From Pseudomonas koreensis (GTDB taxonomy: Bacteria; Pseudomonadota; Gammaproteobacteria; Pseudomonadales; Pseudomonadaceae): a DNA stretch of 64,000 nucleotides. Positions within the stretch are counted from its first letter, which is position 1. Each line of letters starts with the position of its first letter. Shown in pieces: positions 19,083-29,266 of the stretch. The stretch spans positions 744,001 through 808,000 of the forward strand of contig NZ_JAAQYM010000002.1 of assembly GCF_012986595.1 (NCBI RefSeq). The letters are read 5' to 3'. The notes beneath the pieces are model-generated. The model saw only the letters and a list, made by a program, of their open reading frames with translations, searched no databases and had not been told where the DNA came from. The position numbers and the translations under genes were made by a program.

Positions 19083-19283
19083 TCAGTCCAATTCTGCGGC
19101 CCAAAGCTCCTGAACCCTTTCCAAGACCTTCTCGCCAACGCGACCAGAAGCCTTATCGAAGTCAGGCAGTTCCTCGATCATATGCTGCAGACGGACAAAA
19201 CCTACAGAATACGGATCGAGCCCCTCGTGGGCCTCGGCCAGCTCTTCTGCAATACGTTGAACATCATTCCAACCGTAGCTCAT
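19083..19283 (-). CDS. iscX: Fe-S assembly regulator IscX
   Basis: A 66-residue acidic protein (MSYGWNDVQRIAEELAEAHE) that binds IscS and iron and modulates cluster synthesis. The Asp/Glu-rich surface and the motif DPYSVGFVRLQHMI are typical. It is the last gene of the isc operon, 14 bases after fdx. Confidence 0.96.
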   Translation of the reverse strand: MSYGWNDVQRIAEELAEAHEGLDPYSVGFVRLQHMIEELPDFDKASGRVGEKVLERVQELWAAELD

Positions 19284-19297
19284 GACAGTCTTACCAG

Positions 19298-19639
19298 TCA
19301 GTGCGGCGCTTCGGCCGCATGGTTAAGCGAATATTTGGGAATCTCGACGGTGATGTCTTCTTCACCGACGATAGCCTGACAGGCCAGACGCGATTGCGCT
19401 TCCAGACCCCAGGCACGATCGAGGAAGTCTTCTTCCAGCTCGTCAGCCTCTTCCAGCGAGTCGAAACCCTCGCGGATGATGCAGTGGCAAGTGGTGCAGG
19501 CACAGACGCCGCCGCAGGCGCTTTCCATCTCGATGTGGTGTTCGTGGGCCAGTTCGAGAATCGAGGTGCCGGGCGCAGCCTCGACCACCATGCCTTCAGG
19601 GCAGAACTTCTCGTGGGGCAGAAAAATGACCTGCGGCAT
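19298..19639 (-). CDS. fdx: Isc-type [2Fe-2S] ferredoxin
   Basis: A 113-residue ferredoxin supplying electrons for Fe-S cluster assembly. The cysteines of the adrenodoxin-type site are in ESACGGVCACTTCHCI and the distal RLACQAIVG. Its start codon shares one base with the hscA stop codon, indicating translational coupling. Confidence 0.97.
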   Translation of the reverse strand: MPQVIFLPHEKFCPEGMVVEAAPGTSILELAHEHHIEMESACGGVCACTTCHCIIREGFDSLEEADELEEDFLDRAWGLEAQSRLACQAIVGEEDITVEIPKYSLNHAAEAPH

Positions 19640-21504
19640 CAGATATCCTCGATTTCATTCAGGTTGCGCCCCGACAGAGCGGCTTTCACCGTCAAATCCA
19701 TGCGGCGGGCAGCAAAAGCATCGGTCACTTGCGACAGACGCTTGGTCTGTTGCTCGATGGCGTAACCATCGGTGCCTTTCATCAGTTCGGTAAGTTCCTG
19801 CACCTGCAGGTCGATAACCATGCGCTCTTCGGCGTCGAGCAAGCGCTCGCCATCCGCCTCCAGAGCACCCTGCACCGCTTCGATCAGGCGCTGGGCATCG
19901 ACCTGCTGTTCGCGCAGGACTCGGGCGACCTTGTCGTCGTTGGCGTGCTGGAACGAATCTTTCAGCATCTTGGCGATTTCGCCGTCGGTCAGACCGTAGG
20001 ACGGCTTGACCTGAATGCTCGCCTCAACGCCCGAACCCAGTTCACGGGCAGACACACTGAGCAGACCGTCGGCATCGACCTGGAAGGTCACGCGAATCTT
20101 CGCCGCGCCGGCCACCATCGCTGGAATGCCGCGCAGTTCGAAGCGCGCCAGAGAGCGGCAGTCGCTGATCAGCTCGCGTTCGCCCTGCAACACGTGGATC
20201 GCCATGGCCGACTGGCCGTCTTTATAAGTGGTGAAATCCTGAGCGCGGGCAACCGGGATGGTGGTGTTGCGCGGAATCACCTTCTCCATCAGCCCGCCCA
20301 TGGTTTCCAGTCCCAGGGACAGCGGAATCACGTCGAGCAGCAGCAGTTCGCCGCCATCGCGCTTGTTGCCAGCCAGCGTATCCGCCTGGATCGCGGCCCC
20401 GATGGCCACCACTTGATCCGGGTCGATTTCAGTCAATGGCTGACGACCGAAGGCTTCGGCAACGGCTTCGCGAACACGCGGCACGCGGGTCGAACCACCG
20501 ACCATGACCACGGCGTGCACATCTTCCAGCTCGATACCGGAATCACGTACGGCACGGCGGCAGGCTTTCAGGCTGCGCGCGACCATCGGCTCGATCAACG
20601 CATCGAAGGCTTCGCGAGTCAGTTGCGCTTTCCAGTCACCGTAGGCGACTTCAACGCTGTCGGCATCGGTCAGGGCTTCTTTGGCCGCGCAAGCGGTTTG
20701 CAGCAGATTGCGCTGCGCGCCCGGGTCGAGGTCGGCGGACAAACCCGCGCTCTCGATGATCCAGCCGGCAATCGCGTGATCGAAGTCGTCGCCGCCCAAC
20801 GCGCTGTCGCCGCCAGTCGCCAGCACTTCGAAAACACCGCCGGTCAGACGCAGAATCGAAATATCGAAGGTGCCGCCGCCCAGGTCATAAATCGCGACCA
20901 GGCCTTCGGCATGTTGATCCAGACCGTAAGCCACTGCGGCAGCGGTCGGCTCATTGAGCAGACGCAGCACGTTCAGACCGGCGAGTTTCGCCGCGTCTTT
21001 GGTGGCCTGGCGCTGTGCGTCGTCGAAATACGCCGGCACGGTGATCACCGCACCGACCAGCTCGCCACCCAACGTCGCTTCAGCGCGCTGACGCAGCACC
21101 TTGAGGATATCGGCGGAGACTTCGACCGGGCTTTTCGGGCCTTGCACGGTGTCGATGAACGGCATGTGCGATTCGCCGCCGACAAAGCGGTACGGCAGTT
21201 GATCGCCCAATTGCTTGACGTCGGACAGACCACGACCCATCAGGCGCTTGACCGACAGCACAGTGTTCAAGGGATCGGAGGATGCGGCCAGCTTGGCCGA
21301 CTCGCCAACTTCGACGCGATCGGCGTGATAACGCACGGCGGACGGCAGGATGACCTGCCCGTCAGCGTCGGCCAGCGGCTCGGAAAGACCACTGCGCAAC
21401 GCAGCGACCAGCGAATTGGTAGTGCCCAAGTCGATCCCCACAGCCAGACGACGCTGGTGCGGTTGAGGACTTTGGCCGGGTTCGGCGATCTGCAGTAGGG
21501 CCAT
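19639..21504 (-). CDS. hscA: Fe-S-cluster chaperone HscA (Hsp70 family)
   Basis: A 621-residue Hsp70 that transfers clusters from IscU to target apoproteins. The nucleotide-binding domain shows [27 protein letters not shown] and [15 protein letters not shown]. The substrate-binding domain follows. The N-terminus lacks the extended basic segment of DnaK, as expected for HscA. It lies between hscB and fdx. Confidence 0.98.
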   Translation of the reverse strand: MALLQIAEPGQSPQPHQRRLAVGIDLGTTNSLVAALRSGLSEPLADADGQVILPSAVRYHADRVEVGESAKLAASSDPLNTVLSVKRLMGRGLSDVKQLGDQLPYRFVGGESHMPFIDTVQGPKSPVEVSADILKVLRQRAEATLGGELVGAVITVPAYFDDAQRQATKDAAKLAGLNVLRLLNEPTAAAVAYGLDQHAEGLVAIYDLGGGTFDISILRLTGGVFEVLATGGDSALGGDDFDHAIAGWIIESAGLSADLDPGAQRNLLQTACAAKEALTDADSVEVAYGDWKAQLTREAFDALIEPMVARSLKACRRAVRDSGIELEDVHAVVMVGGSTRVPRVREAVAEAFGRQPLTEIDPDQVVAIGAAIQADTLAGNKRDGGELLLLDVIPLSLGLETMGGLMEKVIPRNTTIPVARAQDFTTYKDGQSAMAIHVLQGERELISDCRSLARFELRGIPAMVAGAAKIRVTFQVDADGLLSVSARELGSGVEASIQVKPSYGLTDGEIAKMLKDSFQHANDDKVARVLREQQVDAQRLIEAVQGALEADGERLLDAEERMVIDLQVQELTELMKGTDGYAIEQQTKRLSQVTDAFAARRMDLTVKAALSGRNLNEIEDI

Positions 21505-21555
21505 CGTGATCAGGACTTATCTGTATATCAGGCGTGCGACCGGAGCGGCACTGGG

Positions 21556-22077
21556 TTAATCGTCGAGGCGCTCTTCTAACTGGCGCACTTCGTAGGTGAG
21601 CTTGTCGAGGAACTGCATGCGCCGCATCAGGCGTTCGGCCTGATCGCGTTGCGCCGCATCATCCCAACAGGCTGCGAAGCTTTCGTTCAACTGTTCCTGA
21701 GCGGCTTTCAAGCGACGCTTGAACACCGCGACACCGGCGAGATCGGCGCTATCCTGGAGGTCTTCGAGCTCTTCACGCCATTGCATCTGCTGCAGAAGAA
21801 ACTCGGGGTCATGGACCGTGACTTCCATCGGCACTTCATGCCCGCCGATGTTCAGCAGGTAACGTGCGCGCTGAGCCGGGCTCTTGAGCGTCTGGTAGGC
21901 GTCGTTGAGCCGCGCAGACTGCTCGAGTGCCGCCCGCTGCTCACGCTCGGAAGCGTCGGCAAAGCGGTCAGGATGAACACCGCGCGCCAACTCACGGTAG
22001 CGCGTGGCCAACTGCTCGAGATCCAGACGGAAGCTCGGTTGCAGCTCGAATAAAGCGAAATGACAAGGAATACCCAC
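21556..22077 (-). CDS. hscB: Fe-S co-chaperone HscB (J-domain protein)
   Basis: A 173-residue J protein delivering IscU to HscA. The J domain carries the HPD motif in [11 protein letters not shown], and the C-terminal three-helix bundle binds IscU. The GTG at 22077 (reading [16 protein letters not shown]) is chosen because AGG precedes it at good spacing and this is the usual HscB N-terminus. The frame opens earlier but would overlap iscA. Confidence 0.96.
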   Translation of the reverse strand: MGIPCHFALFELQPSFRLDLEQLATRYRELARGVHPDRFADASEREQRAALEQSARLNDAYQTLKSPAQRARYLLNIGGHEVPMEVTVHDPEFLLQQMQWREELEDLQDSADLAGVAVFKRRLKAAQEQLNESFAACWDDAAQRDQAERLMRRMQFLDKLTYEVRQLEERLDD

Positions 22078-22085
22078 GACAAGCC

Positions 22086-22409
22086 TCAGATGTTGAAGCT
22101 TTCGCCGCAGCCACATTCACCGCGTACGTTGGGGTTGTTGAACTTGAAGCCTTCGTTCAACCCTTCCTTGACGAAATCGAGCTCGGTGCCGTCCAGGTAG
22201 GCCAGGCTTTTCGGGTCGATGATCACTTTCTCGCCGTGACTTTCGAACACCTGATCCTCTGCAACCACCTCGTCGACAAACTCCAGCACGTAGGCAAGGC
22301 CGGAACAGCCCGTGGTGCGAACACCCAGACGAATCCCTTCACCTTTGCCGCGCCCGTCGAGGGAGCGTCGCACGTGTCGAGCAGCCGCTTCTGTCATGCT
22401 GATAGCCAT
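22086..22409 (-). CDS. iscA: Iron-sulfur cluster carrier IscA
   Basis: A 107-residue A-type carrier with the three conserved cysteines in TTGCSGLAY and GECGCGESF. It moves [4Fe-4S] clusters to apoproteins in the cytoplasm. It lies between iscU and hscB. Confidence 0.98.
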   Translation of the reverse strand: MAISMTEAAARHVRRSLDGRGKGEGIRLGVRTTGCSGLAYVLEFVDEVVAEDQVFESHGEKVIIDPKSLAYLDGTELDFVKEGLNEGFKFNNPNVRGECGCGESFNI

Positions 22410-22437
22410 CGTTGACTCCTTACTCGTCGCCCAATGC

Positions 22438-22824
22438 TTAGATCAAGCCTTTCTTCTGCTTGTAGTCGCGAACGGCCGCCTTGATGGCGTCTTCAGCGAG
22501 TACCGAGCAGTGGATTTTCACTGGCGGCAGGGCCAGCTCTTCGGCCAGCTGAGTGTTCTTGATGGTCTCGGCTTCGTCCAGGGTCTTGCCCTTCATCCAC
22601 TCGGTGGCGAGGGAGCTGGAAGCGATTGCCGAACCGCAGCCGTAGGTCTTGAACTTGGCGTCTTCGATAACGCCCTGGTCGTTGACCTTGATCTGCAGAC
22701 GCATCACGTCGCCGCACGCCGGAGCGCCGACCATGCCGGTGCCGACATCCGGATCTTCCGCGTCCATCTTGCCGACGTTACGCGGGTTTTCGTAGTGGTC
22801 GATGACCTTTTCGCTGTAAGCCAT
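22438..22824 (-). CDS. iscU: Fe-S cluster scaffold IscU
   Basis: A 128-residue scaffold on which clusters are first built. Ligand cysteines occur in [24 protein letters not shown] and [12 protein letters not shown], and LPPVK is the HscA recognition motif. It is adjacent to iscS. Confidence 0.98.
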   Translation of the reverse strand: MAYSEKVIDHYENPRNVGKMDAEDPDVGTGMVGAPACGDVMRLQIKVNDQGVIEDAKFKTYGCGSAIASSSLATEWMKGKTLDEAETIKNTQLAEELALPPVKIHCSVLAEDAIKAAVRDYKQKKGLI

Positions 22825-22907
22825 GGTGCTTAATCCTCACTCATCAGAGAGTCGCTCTTTAAGCCCCGCAACCTGAGGTCGCAGGGCCGGTTCGCGGCGA
22901 CTTGAAA

Positions 22908-24122
22908 TCAGTGTGCCGCCCACTCGATTTTCGAAATGTCGACACCGTCTTTGTACATGTCCCACAGCGGCGACAGAGCGCGCAGCTTGGTAACGGCCTC
23001 GCAGACTTTCTGCGCGGCGTAGTCGATTTCTTCTTCGGTAGTGAAACGGCCGAAGGTGAAACGGATCGAGCTGTGTGCCAGTTCGTCGTTGCGGCCCAGG
23101 GCGCGCAGTACGTACGAAGGCTCAAGCGATGCCGAGGTGCACGCCGAACCGGACGATACCGCCAGATCCTTGAGCGCCATGATCAGCGACTCGCCTTCAA
23201 CGTAGTTGAAGCTCAGGTTCAGGTTGTGCGGAACGCGGGCGGTCAGGCTGCCGTTGACGTACAGCTCTTCCAGGTGCTCGACCTGCTTGTAGAAGCGGTC
23301 GCTCAGGGCTTTGATGCGCACGTTTTCGGCAGCCATGTCTTCCTTGGCTACACGGAAAGCTTCACCCATGCCGACGATCTGGTGGGTCGCCAGGGTGCCG
23401 GAACGCATGCCACGCTCGTGACCGCCGCCGTGCATGGTCGCTTCGATGCGCACACGCGGCTTGCGGCTGACGTACAGCGCGCCGATGCCTTTAGGGCCGT
23501 AGGTTTTGTGGGCGGAGAACGACATCATGTCGACTTTCAGCTTCTGCAGGTCGATCTCGACTTTGCCAGTGGACTGAGCCGCGTCAACATGCAGCAGGAC
23601 GCCCTTGGAACGGGTCAGTTCGCCGATGGCCGCGATGTCGTTGATGGTGCCGATTTCGTTGTTCACGTGCATGACCGACACCAGAATGGTGTCTTCACGC
23701 AGGGCCGCTTCGATCATCGCCGGGGTGATCAGGCCGTCTTCAGTCGGCTCGAGGTAGGTCACTTCGAAACCTTCACGCTCCAGTTGGCGCATGGTGTCGA
23801 GAACGGCCTTGTGCTCGATCTTGCTGGTGATCAGGTGCTTGCCCTTGGAGCCGTAGAAATGCGCGGCACCCTTGATTGCCAGGTTGTCGGATTCAGTGGC
23901 GCCGGACGTCCAGACGATTTCACGCGGGTCGGCGTTGACCAGATCGGCCACCTGACGACGGGCGTTTTCGACGGACTCTTCAGCTTTCCAGCCGAACACG
24001 TGGGAACGGGACGCCGGGTTACCGAAGTTTCCGTCGACCAGCAGGCATTCACTCATCTTTTGCGCAACGCGCGGATCGACCGGGGTGGTCGCAGAGTAAT
24101 CAAGGTAAATCGGCAATTTCAT
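22908..24122 (-). CDS. iscS: Cysteine desulfurase IscS
   Basis: A 404-residue PLP enzyme that removes sulfur from cysteine for Fe-S clusters and tRNA thiolation. Lys206 in [12 protein letters not shown] binds PLP, and the sulfur-accepting Cys328 lies in [17 protein letters not shown]. Length and residue numbering match E. coli IscS. It follows iscR. Confidence 0.98.
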   Translation of the reverse strand: MKLPIYLDYSATTPVDPRVAQKMSECLLVDGNFGNPASRSHVFGWKAEESVENARRQVADLVNADPREIVWTSGATESDNLAIKGAAHFYGSKGKHLITSKIEHKAVLDTMRQLEREGFEVTYLEPTEDGLITPAMIEAALREDTILVSVMHVNNEIGTINDIAAIGELTRSKGVLLHVDAAQSTGKVEIDLQKLKVDMMSFSAHKTYGPKGIGALYVSRKPRVRIEATMHGGGHERGMRSGTLATHQIVGMGEAFRVAKEDMAAENVRIKALSDRFYKQVEHLEELYVNGSLTARVPHNLNLSFNYVEGESLIMALKDLAVSSGSACTSASLEPSYVLRALGRNDELAHSSIRFTFGRFTTEEEIDYAAQKVCEAVTKLRALSPLWDMYKDGVDISKIEWAAH

Positions 24123-24172
24123 GGACTATCTCCTAAATCAGGCTGGCTGGCGTGCCGCTAGCTCTTTGGCTG

Positions 24173-24664
24173 TCATTCGACGGCGGACGCTTCAATCTTG
24201 TCCAGGCGCGGCGCCTTGCCATTGCAACGACGCTGATCCTGACGCTGGGCCACTTCCTGCACCTCACGGCGAGTTACGAGGTCGGCCAAGCTGATACCGC
24301 TGAGAAATTCGTGAATCTGCAGGCTCAGGTCGCACCACAGGTGATGGGTCAGGCAGGTGTCGCCGGAATGGCAATCGCCCTGGCCCTGGCACTTGGTAGC
24401 GTCGACCGATTCGTTGACCGCATCGATCACCTGCGCCACCTGGATGCCCTGCATGTCGCGCGACAGCTGGTAACCACCGCCTGGACCGCGAACACTGGAA
24501 ACCAGGTTACTGCGGCGCAGCTTGGCGAAAAGCTGTTCGAGATAGGACAGGGAGATGCCTTGGCGCTCGGAGATATCGGCCAGGGACACCGGCCCGTGCT
24601 GCGCGTGCAACGCCAGGTCAAGCATGGCGGTCACGGCGTATCGGCCTTTTGTAGTCAGTCGCAT
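24173..24664 (-). CDS. iscR: Fe-S-responsive transcriptional regulator IscR
   Basis: A 163-residue Rrf2-family repressor that represses the isc operon when it holds a [2Fe-2S] cluster. The winged helix spans about residues 1-75 ([20 protein letters not shown]). Cluster ligands Cys92, Cys98, Cys104 and His107 keep E. coli numbering. ATG 24664 is used; a TTG two codons upstream is possible. IscR-type boxes lie in its promoter. Confidence 0.97.
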   Translation of the reverse strand: MRLTTKGRYAVTAMLDLALHAQHGPVSLADISERQGISLSYLEQLFAKLRRSNLVSSVRGPGGGYQLSRDMQGIQVAQVIDAVNESVDATKCQGQGDCHSGDTCLTHHLWCDLSLQIHEFLSGISLADLVTRREVQEVAQRQDQRRCNGKAPRLDKIEASAVE

Positions 24665-24696
24665 GGACAATTACCACGGAGTTCGGAATGGGCGGG

Positions 24697-24755
24697 AGTA
24701 TGCAATTCCCGAGCATTTAAGTCAACTATAAGACCTAGTGCTTTAGTCGGGTTTA
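24697..24755 (-). promoter_or_regulatory. iscR promoter with two type-1 IscR-like boxes
   Basis: Reading the minus strand, a -35 TTGACT (24720-24725), a 17-base spacer and a -10 CATACT (24697-24702) form a promoter about 33 bases before iscR. The element ATAGTTGACTTAAATGCTCG overlaps it and resembles a type-1 IscR site. A second similar element, CCCGACTAAAGCACTAGG, lies directly upstream. Autoregulation by holo-IscR is inferred. Confidence 0.7.
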
Positions 24756-24822
24756 CCCGCAAAAGAGCGCGCGAATGATAGCAGGGTCTGCGGCCTAATG
24801 GCACACCGGTTGCCGCCTGCCT

Positions 24823-24904
24823 GTGTAGGAGCTGTCGCAGGCTGCGATCTTTTGATCTTACAGAAGCGCAAATCAAAAGATCGCAGCCTGCGGCAACTCC
24901 TACA
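24823..24904. repeat. REPIN (GTAGGAGCTG family), inverted pair
   Basis: GTAGGAGCTGTCGCAGGCTG on the left is mirrored by CAGCCTGCGGCAACTCCTAC on the right. It sits between cysE and the iscR promoter. Confidence 0.88.
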
Positions 24905-24912
24905 GAGAGGCG

Positions 24913-25692
24913 TCAGCCAGCTTTGGATTCGTCTTTGCCTTTGACGCAGGCGAAGTCTTCTTCACGCAGTTCAGGCAGATCTTTCGCACAGTAATTACTG
25001 CCCAGATCCTTCAGGGCGCCGCACATCCCCTCCAGCCGCCCGTCCACCGCTTGCAGGTGATCGAGCAACTGACCAATGGCCCGCGCCACCGGGTCGGGCA
25101 TGTCTTCGCTGACACCATAGGCATCAAAACCGATCTTCTCGGCCATCGCCTTGCGTTTGGCATCCTGTTCGTCATCGGACTTGACGATGATGCGCCCCGG
25201 AATCCCCACCACCGTGGCGCCCGGCGGCACTTCCTTGGTGACCACGGCATTGGAGCCGACTTTGGCCCCGGCCCCCACCGTGAACGGCCCCAGCACTTTG
25301 GCACCAGCACCGACGACAACCCCGTCACCCAGCGTCGGATGGCGCTTGCCTTTGTTCCAGCTGGTGCCGCCGAGAGTCACGCCCTGGTAAATGGTCACGT
25401 CATCGCCAATTTCGGCAGTTTCACCAATAACGATGCCCATGCCGTGATCGATGAAGAAGCGCCGACCGACCTTGGCCCCCGGATGAATCTCGATGCCGGT
25501 CAACCAGCGACCGAAGTTCGACACCAGGCGCGCCAGCCATTTCAGCTCGTTGCGCCACAGCATCCCGGCCAGCCGGTGGATCCAGATCGCATGCATGCCG
25601 GGGTAGCAGGTCAGGACTTCAAAAGCGTTACGTGCCGCCGGATCTCGATGGAATACGCTTTGGATATCTTCACGCAAACGCTCAAACATCAT
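24913..25692 (-). CDS. cysE: Serine O-acetyltransferase
   Basis: A 259-residue enzyme making O-acetylserine, the carbon skeleton for cysteine. An N-terminal helical domain is followed by a left-handed beta-helix with hexapeptide repeats ([40 protein letters not shown]). The His/Asp active-site segment [13 protein letters not shown] is intact. It begins immediately after the trmJ stop codon. Placement next to isc fits cysteine supply for IscS. Confidence 0.96.
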   Translation of the reverse strand: MMFERLREDIQSVFHRDPAARNAFEVLTCYPGMHAIWIHRLAGMLWRNELKWLARLVSNFGRWLTGIEIHPGAKVGRRFFIDHGMGIVIGETAEIGDDVTIYQGVTLGGTSWNKGKRHPTLGDGVVVGAGAKVLGPFTVGAGAKVGSNAVVTKEVPPGATVVGIPGRIIVKSDDEQDAKRKAMAEKIGFDAYGVSEDMPDPVARAIGQLLDHLQAVDGRLEGMCGALKDLGSNYCAKDLPELREEDFACVKGKDESKAG

Positions 25693-26463
25693 TTAGTCCT
25701 TCCGCTTAAGAAGCTCACCACGGGCCGCTTTTTGGGTTTCCGTGAGGATGCCACGCAAAATATTCATTTCCGCCCGGCTGACCGAGCTGCGTCCGTACAA
25801 CCGGCGCAGGCGCGCCATCAAGTGTCGCGGCTTTTCCGGATCGAGAAATTCGATGGCGACCAGCGTCTGCTCCAGATGCTCATAGAAGCGTTCCAGCTCA
25901 TCCATGGTCGCCAGCTCGGCGCTTTTCACCGAAGCCACTTCTTCTTTCTCGATCTTGGTCGGCTGCCCTTGAGCGGCCAGCCAGGCCATGCGCACTTCAT
26001 AGCTCAACACCTGCACCGCCGCCCCGAGGTTCAGCGAACTGAACCCTGGGTCGGAGGGGATGTGCACGTGAAAGTGACATCGCTGCAGCTCGTCATTGGT
26101 CAGGCCGGAGTCTTCACGACCGAAGACCAACGCGATTTCCGCGCCCTGCCCGGCTTCCTCGACCACTTTGCTCCCGCATTCGCGCGGATCGAGCAGCGGC
26201 CAGGGGATGCGCCGGTCACGGGCACTGGTGCCCAGCACCAGATTGCAGCCGACCAGCGCGTCTTCCAGGGTGGCGACGACTTGAGCGTTTTCAAGGATAT
26301 CCCCGGCACCGGAAGCTCGTGCATCGGCTTCGTGGTGCGGAAACAACCGCGGTTCGACCAGCACCAAGCGCGACAGACCCATGTTTTTCATGGCGCGCGC
26401 GGCCCCGCCGATGTTGCCGGGGTGGCTGGTATTGACCAGGACGACACGGATGTTCTGCAGCAA
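25693..26463 (-). CDS. trmJ: tRNA (cytidine/uridine-2'-O-)-methyltransferase TrmJ
   Basis: A 256-residue SPOUT methyltransferase modifying position 32 of several tRNAs. Motif 1 is VVLVNTSHPGNIGGAARAMKNMG; the knot shows ALVFGREDSGLTNDEL and the C-terminal SLNLGAAVQVLSYE. It is divergent from suhB, a common arrangement in gammaproteobacteria, and abuts cysE. Confidence 0.96.
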   Translation of the reverse strand: MLQNIRVVLVNTSHPGNIGGAARAMKNMGLSRLVLVEPRLFPHHEADARASGAGDILENAQVVATLEDALVGCNLVLGTSARDRRIPWPLLDPRECGSKVVEEAGQGAEIALVFGREDSGLTNDELQRCHFHVHIPSDPGFSSLNLGAAVQVLSYEVRMAWLAAQGQPTKIEKEEVASVKSAELATMDELERFYEHLEQTLVAIEFLDPEKPRHLMARLRRLYGRSSVSRAEMNILRGILTETQKAARGELLKRKD

Positions 26464-26543
26464 GGGAGGCGCTCTCGGACACAGTAAAGGGGTGCAAATC
26501 TTACAGAACAGCCTACCGTTAAGCTATGAATGCGAACAGCGAC

Positions 26544-26572
26544 CTTCACCTGAAGAAAAGTTCTGATAGAAT
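26544..26572 (+). promoter_or_regulatory. Candidate suhB promoter
   Basis: A -10 TAGAAT (26567-26572), preceded by 17 bases and a weak -35 CTTCAC (26544-26549), stands 37 bases before the suhB start. The -10 is good, the -35 is poor. Confidence 0.4.
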
Positions 26573-26608
26573 GCGCGGCTTTCTTTAACAACCTTAGGTG
26601 ACACATCC

Positions 26609-27427
26609 ATGCAGCCCATGCTGAATATCGCGCTGCGCGCCGCCCGCAGCGCCAGTGAACTGATCTTCCGCTCCATCGAGCGCCTGGATACCATCAAGGT
26701 CGACGAAAAAGACGCCAAGGATTATGTATCCGAGGTGGATCGCGCCGCCGAACAGAAAATCATCGATGCCCTGCGCAAGGCTTACCCGAATCACTCGATT
26801 CAGGGCGAAGAGACCGGCATGCACGTCGGTAACGGCATCGAAGGCGAAGAGTACCTGTGGATCATCGATCCGCTGGACGGCACCACCAACTTCCTGCGCG
26901 GCATCCCTCACTTTGCTGTCAGCATTGCCTGCAAATATCGTGGCCGCCTGGAACACGCTGTGGTTCTGGATCCGGTTCGCCAGGAAGAATTCACCGCCAG
27001 CCGTGGTCGCGGCGCTCAACTGAACGGTCGTCGTCTGCGCGTCAGCGGTCGCACCAGCCTCGACGGCGCTCTGCTGGGCACGGGCTTCCCGTTCCGCGAT
27101 GACCAGATGGACAACCTCGACAACTACCTGGGCATGTTCCGCGCCCTGGTTGGCCAGACTGCCGGCATCCGCCGCGCCGGTTCCGCCAGCCTGGACCTCG
27201 CCTACGTGGCTGCCGGTCGTTTCGACGCGTTCTGGGAATCGGGTCTGTCCGAGTGGGACATGGCTGCCGGCGCCCTGCTGATCCAGGAAGCTGGCGGCCT
27301 GGTGAGCGACTTCACCGGCGGTCACGATTTCCTTGAAAAAGGCCACATCGTTGCCGGCAACACCAAATGCTTCAAGGCAGTACTGACGGCCATCCAGCCG
27401 CACCTGCCGGCTTCGCTGAAGCGCTAA
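26609..27427 (+). CDS. suhB: Inositol-1-monophosphatase family protein SuhB
   Basis: A 272-residue Mg-dependent phosphatase; in E. coli SuhB also joins the rRNA antitermination complex. Metal-binding motifs are GEETGM, IIDPLDGTTNFLRG and the C-terminal SEWDMAAGALLIQEAGG. Length is as in E. coli. It is divergent from trmJ and followed by a terminator. Confidence 0.96.
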   Translation: MQPMLNIALRAARSASELIFRSIERLDTIKVDEKDAKDYVSEVDRAAEQKIIDALRKAYPNHSIQGEETGMHVGNGIEGEEYLWIIDPLDGTTNFLRGIPHFAVSIACKYRGRLEHAVVLDPVRQEEFTASRGRGAQLNGRRLRVSGRTSLDGALLGTGFPFRDDQMDNLDNYLGMFRALVGQTAGIRRAGSASLDLAYVAAGRFDAFWESGLSEWDMAAGALLIQEAGGLVSDFTGGHDFLEKGHIVAGNTKCFKAVLTAIQPHLPASLKR

Positions 27428-27442
27428 GCTTCCCGCGAAACG

Positions 27443-27471
27443 AAAAAGGCACCCTGCGGGGTGCTTTTTTT
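27443..27471 (+). terminator. Rho-independent terminator of suhB
   Basis: GCACCC, loop TGCG, GGGTGC and seven T residues follow the suhB stop by 16 bases. The stem-loop core is the exact reverse complement of the terminator at 27631-27653. Confidence 0.92.
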
Positions 27472-27509
27472 ATGCCTGAAATTCGTCACCCGACACACCT
27501 CCGGCCCTA

Positions 27510-27600
27510 TGTAGGAGTGAGCCTGCTCGCGATAGCGGTGTATCAGTCGCCACTTGTTTTGAATGGAAAAACGCTATCGCGAGCAGGCTCACTCCTACAG
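27510..27600. repeat. REPIN (GTAGGAGTGAGCC variant), inverted pair
   Basis: GTAGGAGTGAGCCTGCTCGC, then GATAGCG, on the left is mirrored by CGCTATCGCGAGCAGGCTCA and CTCCTAC on the right. It lies between two convergent terminators. Confidence 0.88.
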
Positions 27601-27630
27601 AGGATTTGTTGTGCGGCTTAAATGGGGCAC

Positions 27631-27653
27631 AAAAAAGCACCCCGCAGGGTGCT
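27631..27653 (-). terminator. Rho-independent terminator of the glycine-zipper gene
   Basis: GCACCCCGCAGGGTGC is a hairpin followed on the minus strand by six T residues, 20 bases after the stop codon at 27673. Confidence 0.9.
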
Positions 27654-27672
27654 TCTTGTTAACAGTCGGTCC

Positions 27673-28221
27673 TTACTGACCCGGCTGATTCTGCGACAGA
27701 ATCAACTTACCTTCCTTATCGACCGGAATCTGGTTGCCCGGATCACGATCCATCCGCACTTTGCCTTCCTTGCCATCCAGCGAGTAACGCACGTCGTAAC
27801 CGACAACCTTGTCACTGATGTCGTTCACGGTGTTACAGCGAGTCTGAGTGGTGGTGTAGGTGTCGCGATTCTGCATGCCTTCCTGCACCTTGTTACCGGC
27901 ATAACCGCCACCGACCGCGCCAGCAACGGTGGCAATCTTCTTGCCGTTACCGCCGCCGACCATATTGCCCAGCAGGCCACCGCCTACCGCGCCGAGCACC
28001 GTACCCACGATCTGGTGCTGGTCCTTGACCGGCGCCTGACGGGTTACAGCAACATCCTTGCACACTTCACGTGGAGTCTTGATCTGTGTTTTGACCGGCT
28101 CAACAGCCAGCACTTGCGCATACTCAGGGCCGCTTTTAACCAGGCTGTAGGTGGCAACAGCACCCCCGGCAGTCACACCGACAGCACCCAATACCGCACC
28201 AACCAGCAACGACTTGTTCAC
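27673..28221 (-). CDS. Glycine-zipper 2TM-domain envelope protein
   Basis: A 182-residue protein. A hydrophobic N-terminal signal or anchor (SLLVGAVLGAVGVTAGGAVA) is followed by a glycine zipper, VGTVLGAVGGGLLGNMVGGG and VAGAVGGGYAGNKV, the Rick_17kDa/2TM pattern found in small envelope proteins. The C-terminal part (CNTVNDISDKVVGYDVRYSL) is polar. Two cysteines could form a disulfide. No precise function is known to me. It is monocistronic, with terminators on both sides. Confidence 0.85.
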   Translation of the reverse strand: MNKSLLVGAVLGAVGVTAGGAVATYSLVKSGPEYAQVLAVEPVKTQIKTPREVCKDVAVTRQAPVKDQHQIVGTVLGAVGGGLLGNMVGGGNGKKIATVAGAVGGGYAGNKVQEGMQNRDTYTTTQTRCNTVNDISDKVVGYDVRYSLDGKEGKVRMDRDPGNQIPVDKEGKLILSQNQPGQ

Positions 28222-28280
28222 ATGAACCTCCTGACCATCACATGCGGGACACGCCCGCGCTTCTCCCAGCCTTGGAGCAT

Positions 28281-28314
28281 AAAAAAAGGCGCGAGTTCAA
28301 CTCGCGCCTTTTTC
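28281..28314 (-). terminator. Rho-independent terminator of secDF
   Basis: AAAGGCGCGAG and CTCGCGCCTTT form an 11-bp stem around TTCAA; the minus strand continues with seven T residues. It lies 29 bases after the secF stop. Confidence 0.93.
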
Positions 28315-28342
28315 GGGCTGACAGCCGGAAAAGCGATGGCCG

Positions 28343-29257
28343 TTATGGACGGTCGTCGACTTCCTTCTCGGTGTTGGCCGGAGGAATCAGGTCCTCGGTG
28401 CTCAGGTTCAGCCAGATCAGCACCACGTTCGCGATGTAGATCGACGAGTAAGTACCCGCCAGCACACCAACAAACAGGGCGATGGAGAAGCCGAACAAGT
28501 TATCGCCACCGAAGAACAGCAGTGCAGCGATCGCCAGCAAAGTGGAGATCGACGTCGCCATGGTCCGCAGCAGGGTCTGGGTGGTCGAGATGTTGATGTT
28601 CTCGATCAGCGAAGCCTTGCGCAGCACACGGAAGTTCTCACGGACCCGGTCAAACACGACGATGGTGTCGTTCAGCGAGTAACCGATGATCGCCAGTACC
28701 GCCGCCAGCACCGTCAGGTCGAAGGTGATCTGGAAGAACGACAGGATACCCACGGTCACGATCACGTCGTGAATCAGCGAAACGATGGCGCCGACTGCGA
28801 ATTTCCACTGAAAGCGGAAAGCCAGGTAGATCAGGATGCCGCCGAGCGCCAGCAGCATGCCGAGGCCGCCCTGGTCGCGCAGTTCTTCACCGACCTGCGG
28901 GCCGACGAACTCGACACGCTTGACCGTCGCCGGGTTGTCGCCGCCGACTTTCTGCAGAGCGTCCGCCACCTGATGGCCCAGCTGGGGGTCTTCACCCGGC
29001 ATGCGCACCAGCAGGTCGGTAGTTGCACCGAAGTTCTGCACGACAGCTTCGTGATAGCCGGAAGTCACCAGTTGCTCACGCACCTTGGTGACATCAGCCG
29101 GACGCTCGTAGGTCAGCTCGATGAGCGTACCGCCGGTGAAGTCCAGGCCCCAGTTCATGCCCTTGTGGAAGACGCTGAAAATAGCCAGCAACGTGAGAAA
29201 CACTGTGACGCCGAACGCGAAGTTGCGAACGCCCATGAAGTTGATTGTACGTAACAT
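28343..29257 (-). CDS. secF: Protein translocase subunit SecF
   Basis: A 304-residue inner-membrane protein of the RND superfamily that, with SecD, uses the proton gradient to pull secreted proteins out of SecYEG. A first membrane helix is followed by the periplasmic domain beginning MNWGLDFTGGTLIEL, and then five further helices. IGYSLNDTIVVFDRVREN is the family signature. It follows secD by nine bases. Confidence 0.98.
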   Translation of the reverse strand: MLRTINFMGVRNFAFGVTVFLTLLAIFSVFHKGMNWGLDFTGGTLIELTYERPADVTKVREQLVTSGYHEAVVQNFGATTDLLVRMPGEDPQLGHQVADALQKVGGDNPATVKRVEFVGPQVGEELRDQGGLGMLLALGGILIYLAFRFQWKFAVGAIVSLIHDVIVTVGILSFFQITFDLTVLAAVLAIIGYSLNDTIVVFDRVRENFRVLRKASLIENINISTTQTLLRTMATSISTLLAIAALLFFGGDNLFGFSIALFVGVLAGTYSSIYIANVVLIWLNLSTEDLIPPANTEKEVDDRP

Positions 29258-29266
29258 GGCAGCCCC

